From assembly GCA_036939975.1 (NCBI GenBank), contig JALLPB010000851.1:1-13971 (forward strand): a DNA stretch of 13,971 bases, written 5' to 3'. Below are positions 10,364 to 13,971 of this stretch, one piece after another. Below the pieces are notes generated by a model that saw nothing but the letters and a program-made list of their open reading frames with translations, was not told the origin of the DNA and did no database searches. The translations under genes were made by a program, and so were the position numbers. This DNA comes from Cyclostephanos tholiformis (taxonomy: Eukaryota; Bacillariophyta; Thalassiosirophyceae; Thalassiosirales; Thalassiosiraceae). Positions within the stretch are counted from its first letter, which is position 1, and the number at the start of each line of letters is the position of its first letter.

Positions 10364-10868
10364 TCAACACCATTATTTCACATTCATGACAATATCTGTA
10401 TTGTAGATATGCCTTTTTATATGACAATCACAGCAAATCTCTCCATATCTGCATTTGGTATTTGTGCAGCCACAGCAGTAGCAAGTTGGTCCGGGCAAGT
10501 TTCCACCATGCCTGCTACAACATCCTCCCATTTGAGCTAATTTTGTTGCATTTTTGGATCGCTATCCACTCTCTCATCAACTCATCGAATGACCTGACAT
10601 CATAGCAACAAAGTTTAGTGTTTGTGCCATGACAATCATCAGAACGAGCACCATGCCCCTTGCCACCTTCAAATGGCACTAGATGGGGCATTTTTGTTGC
10701 TAAATAGGACATCAAGTCCGCTAACAGCTTTCAAGAATGAACTTTCACCTACTTATATGTCAGAAATAGACAGCAAGGTGATATTTATGAACTACTATGC
10801 CCCTAGGTTAGCTCATTTTTTGAGTATTACAAGGTGATAATAAGGGATTTATTTGATATTAGTTCAGC

Positions 10869-11232
10869 TTAACAGCTTAACAGTTATTGATGTTCATGAG
10901 CATCATCTTTTCAACAAGCAATGTAGTAACGTAGTTTTTTAGCAAATTTTTGTCCGCTTGCAGAATTAGATCGTGCATTGAATGCACAAGAACCTGCCCT
11001 ATTTTTGCAAAGCGCTTTGCATCAATGACATATGAGGTGCTTTTTGCTGCACATTTTTTGCACTATTTAAAAATTCTTTGGTTGTGAGTTGTATTGTATG
11101 GTAGACTTTGGCGTGCCGAGTTTTTTTTAGATAGAACTTATTGTACTATTCCAACATAGAAATCATGTACCTACCTACTAAAAAGCATGAGTTTTTCTCC
11201 TGCCAAAACAGAGATAGCTGTTAAGCTGTTAA
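10869..11232. repeat. Separated 15-bp inverted repeat
   Basis: TTAACAGCTTAACAG at 10869-10883 is matched by its exact reverse complement at 11218-11232. Each arm is itself an internal duplication of a TTAACAG-like unit. The arms enclose about 330 bp and could be ends of a small non-autonomous element. I see no target-site duplication. Confidence 0.4.
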
Positions 11233-11421
11233 CTAAGTCGACTATGATTTTTTCTTTCAAAATCACTCGTACATATGGAGGGCTTCCATGTCAAAAAATG
11301 ACTGCAGCTTCCCTATTAGTTTCTAAGAATCAATTCAATCATTTAGCCAAAAAGGCATTTTTTTAGATTTTTTTGACATTTTACATGTGTCTACGGTATC
11401 TGAACATTGAAAAAAATAAAT

Positions 11422-11640
11422 ATGACAAGATAGTCCCAATTTTTGTACATAATAGTCTTTGTCCTATGAGATTCTCCTTTTGGAACAGGAAGATGATTAC
11501 ACAAAAAGGCCAAAATCATTAGTTTTTTTCAGAAATGTGATGAGATAATACCAATTTTCGTACATAATAATAAGTCATAGCCCTATGAGATTTTCTCTCT
11601 GAGACATAGAAAGACAATGCAAAATAGGAACGATCAGACA
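11422..11640. repeat. Diverged tandem duplication, period about 115-119 bp
   Basis: Two adjacent copies share GATA-CCAATTTT-GTACATAATA and CCTATGAGATT, starting near 11429 and 11544. The offset drifts from 115 to 119 because of small indels. It lies inside the decayed minus-strand element. Confidence 0.6.
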
Positions 11641-12330
11641 ATTTATTTTTATTTTTTGTAGTTGACTAGGTGAAAGGACATAATGGAATGCCATTAGGAT
11701 ATTAATGTCCTATGTAGCACCATCCCAAGGTAGTAAGGGACATTTTGCTGCTTCTAATGATTTTATAAATCTGCAACCATAAAAGTTTTTGCAACCACAA
11801 GAGTGAAAAATAAGTTTGCAGGAACTCCATACAAACAGACGGACTTATTTATTGTGAGGTGGTGCATGTGGTACAGGAACCACAAAGCGGGTGGCGTAAA
11901 ATAAGTATAAAAACAGTAGAACATCTATGGAAAACTGACAGAAAGGGAATCAATATACACTGACACCATATGGGATCAATTTTATCACTTGCCAACTTTA
12001 AATCTTTATATCTATCTGAGGTCTGTGTCAACTAAAACTAAAACCGTCTTACCAGTCTGCATTATTTTTCTCTAAGGGAACTTGATGTTGGTTCTACTAA
12101 AAATGACAACTTTCAGACTTGACATGAACTCTGGACAAAAATAATTAAATGTGAAGAAGCTAGCAAAATCTGGATGCTTACCATAACAGCCTCATAACTC
12201 TTATGGCCTCAGAGATATGCCAATTCTGAGACGACAATATGGATTCCCCTTGATATCCTGTTGCCAATGATTCACCGGGGGGATTGATTGGTATCATCCA
12301 AGTCATTTCTTACTAAGTTTTAGAGCATCG

Positions 12331-12413
12331 TTGTCATCATTGTTGTCATCATTGTCATCATTGTCATCATTGTCATCATTGTCATCATTGTCATCATTGT
12401 CATCATGTCATCC
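12331..12413. repeat. 9-bp microsatellite (TCATCATTG)n
   Basis: About nine copies of TCATCATTG with one shortened copy (TCATCATG) near the right end and a TTG insertion near the left end. On the minus strand it encodes the Asn-Asp-Asp repeat that leads into the decayed element. On the plus strand it reads as Ser-Ser-Leu. Confidence 0.9.
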
Positions 12414-12580
12414 TCATTGCCCTTTGTCAGCCCCCCCCCCATGCACATGCTGTCTTCCCCCTCTCCCCTCACCTCCCTTGCTCACCCCCATATTTCCTGT
12501 TGTGTCCTCCAAGGCACCATTGTTGCTTGATTGTTCTTTTTCAGGGTGAGCAGAGCAAATGCAATATTTTGTCATCAAAG

Positions 12581-12930
12581 TGCCCTGGTGCACCAGGGAA
12601 GCACCCCCCATACTCCCATGCAAAGGAGAGGCTGGCAAAGCATCCTGGGGCACCAGGGAAGCATCTACCATTCCCCTGTGCAAATGAGGGGCTGGCAAAT
12701 TGCCCTGGGGCACCAGGCAAAGGAGGTGCGGGCAAATTGCCCTGGGGAGTCAGGGAAGCATCCCCCATCCCCACTGCAAAGGAGGGGCTGGTGCAGCACC
12801 CTGGGGCACCAGGGAGGCATCCCTCATCCCTACCTGCAAAGGAGGGGCTGGTGCAGCACCCTGGGACACCAGGCCCCCATCCCCCCTGCAAAGGTGTGGC
12901 TGGCACAGCTCCCTGGGGTGCCAGGGAGGC
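12581..12930. repeat. 60-bp minisatellite with a palindromic core
   Basis: Units start near 12581, 12641, 12701 (shortened to about 37 bp), 12738, 12797, 12857 (shortened) and 12909 (partial). Each begins with a CCCTGGNGCACCAGGG-like core followed by AAGCATCCCCC, a GCAAAGGAGGGGCTGG segment and a short linker. Because 60 is a multiple of three, several frames stay open on both strands. One plus frame gives a collagen-like PGAPGKHPP repeat and one minus frame gives PGAPGCCTSPSFA. I see no start codon context, splice signals or conserved partner that would make it a gene. Confidence 0.85.
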
Positions 12931-13046
12931 ATCCATGGTTCAGCAATGGATGTGGCGGCACTGCTTCCTTCAAAGCAATGCTACTGCAAAATAATGAAGC
13001 TGATTTTTTACTCTATTATTTTGTAACAACAGCAGCAGCTATGTGA

Positions 13047-13469
13047 AAACCAAAAATTGGTGATTGTCAGTGCACGTACAATTCAATAGTAGTATGTGCA
13101 CTTGCATTACATGCAATTAAATTCCCAGTGCTCCTGGAGATTGATTGTAAAATTGGTGAACTGAGGGGGGAGTGATTCTCATTGTGTTGAAAAATTGGGC
13201 ATCATCTGTCTGATTTTTTTGATGACAAGGAGGTCAATTTCCCACCAGAACCAATAAAGTTTCCCTCCAATAAATTAAAATGGAAGGAACGAATGGGCTG
13301 GACCCCCTACCATAGGTTGATGCCCCCATGCAGGAACCATTAGACACAGGACATGCTGCCGAAACTGTGCGACAAAGGCTATTCAACATGACCATGGATG
13401 CTTAAGGAGAGGAAGCAGTACTTGAGTTATAAGACTGCATTATTGGAGGAAAATACCATAGTAGGACTC
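13047..13469 (+). pseudogene. Decayed protein-coding trace, family not recognised
   Basis: One frame reads as plausible protein over 141 codons, broken by stops at 13173, 13188, 13341 and 13389. Pieces include KPKIGDCQCTYNSIVVCALA, HAIKFPVLLEIDCKIGELRG, HHLSDFFDDKEVNFPPEPIK, LKWKERMGWTPYHRLMPPC and LKERKQYLSYKTALLEEN. Stop density is well below that expected for AT-rich noncoding DNA, and the composition is protein-like. After about 13340 a different frame also looks coding for a short way (ETVRQRLFNMTMDA), so a frameshift is possible. It lies beside the minisatellite and opposite in strand to the other relic; a mobile-element origin is a guess. Confidence 0.4.
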
Positions 13470-13971
13470 TAGTTTTAATGGACGGGAGAGGGCTGAAAAA
13501 CCATTTTAGCTTTTTATAATTGTATGACAAACCTGGGTGTTAGACTAACCCCAATGGTGCATTTTAGAATGCATGCATAATAGAATGCATGCATATTAAT
13601 ATGCAGCATAGAGGTATGTGGAAGTCTAGCTGGCAATCCCACCAAAAAATCCCATATTCTGATTCCTTTGATCTGTGACAACTAATATCGATAATTTCCT
13701 TCTTTAATACAGTGGAAGAACGGAAACCAGCCTCTATTCCCGGAACTATTCCCGGGAATATGCAATAGGCCCAAAAGATTTTTTAGTTTTCCCTGGGTCT
13801 AACACTCTATATTACACCGGAGGGTTTTAAGTGACGTTCCCTCCATTTTTCTCTTGGATTCCTTTTGATCAAAAATAATTGTCCCCAGACAAAATTAAAC
13901 AGCGGATTCTGATTATTACTATGGTCTTAATAACAATTGAAATGGGCTGGTACCTAAGGGTTAGCTAAGGG
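13470..13971. other. AT-rich end of window, no gene seen
   Basis: No open frame of interest. The stretch holds a tandem AGAATGCATGCATA motif (13566-13579 and 13582-13595) leading into the perfect palindrome TGCATATTAATATGCA (13590-13605). A second perfect palindrome, ATTCCCGGGAAT, lies at 13748-13759. Confidence 0.5.

Larger units (their letters stand above)
10364..12436 (-). pseudogene. Decayed coding element, possibly a PiggyBac-type transposase relic
   Basis: No intact frame survives, but protein-like fragments line up in order on the minus strand. From 12436 down there is an acidic (Asn-Asp-Asp)n block. In the same frame lies the fragment 12191-12075 with ASFFTFNYF, then KVVIFSRTNIKF. 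I read this as resembling the F-x-x-FF and V-I-x-x-TN signature near the start of PiggyBac-type (DDE_Tnp_1_7) transposases. Fragment 11062-10877 has 61 open codons (VIDAKRFAKIGQVLVHSMHD and NLLKNYVTTLLVEKM). Fragment 10736-10515 contains YLATKMPHLVPFEGG. Fragment 10561-10364, in another frame, has a dense Cys/His cluster (GGCCSRHGG, CYCCGC, KCRYGEICCDCH) like the C-terminal zinc ribbon of such enzymes. Order and spacing (about 590 codons) fit. The catalytic DDD region was not found, so the family call is tentative; several frame changes and stops show it is dead. Confidence 0.35.

Noticed and set aside
11849..12031. Minus-strand 60-codon open frame
   Set aside because: It lies within the decayed element but in a frame that continues neither neighbour fragment, and I could not match it to any expected part of a transposase.
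12414..13046. Several overlapping open frames of 60-171 codons on both strands, one collagen-like
   Set aside because: All follow from the 60-bp minisatellite, whose period is a multiple of three; no frame is favoured by start context, splicing or homology.
13930..13971. Telomere-like GGGTTAG at the window end
   Set aside because: It occurs once, with no tandem array, so it is not evidence of a chromosome end.

Overview
The window looks like nuclear DNA of a small-genome eukaryotic microalga, most likely a diatom or another stramenopile. This is inferred from short phase-matched introns (roughly 62-179 nt, donors GTACGT, GTAAGT or GTAAGA), from a secreted cysteine-rich membrane protein of a type I associate with diatoms, and from GC-rich exons inside AT-rich, microsatellite-rich DNA. 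No database search was possible.

Layout. Positions 1-1248 hold no gene I can support. A 0.38-kb hexanucleotide array (TAGCCG/TAGCCA) lies at about 1249-1632. The first gene, 1958-3380 (+, three exons, 402 aa), encodes a type-I membrane protein with a signal peptide, a cysteine-rich ectodomain and one C-terminal membrane helix. A gene-poor spacer (3381-4226) follows. The second gene, about 4227-9920 (+, seven exons), encodes PAN2, the catalytic subunit of the PAN2-PAN3 poly(A)-specific 3' exonuclease. It has a WD40 region, a PAN3-interaction linker, a catalytically dead UCH/USP-like domain and an intact DEDDh exonuclease. Its long low-complexity N-terminus is crossed by a one-base frame conflict at an 11-C homopolymer, so the start is uncertain.

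Positions 9921-13971 are AT-rich and hold no intact gene. They contain fragments of decayed coding sequence on the minus strand (10364-12436; acidic Asn/Asp block, a short segment that may match a PiggyBac-type N-terminal region, and a C-terminal Cys/His cluster). They also hold a 9-bp microsatellite, a 60-bp minisatellite with a palindromic core, and a second decayed coding trace on the plus strand (13047-13469). This looks like a graveyard of mobile elements.

The two genes share no evident pathway: one acts in cytoplasmic mRNA deadenylation, the other in the secretory pathway. I found no RNA gene, CRISPR array or convincing new system. The items most worth checking are the PAN2 N-terminus and its frame break, the hexamer array open in five frames, and the decayed element with its palindromic minisatellite.
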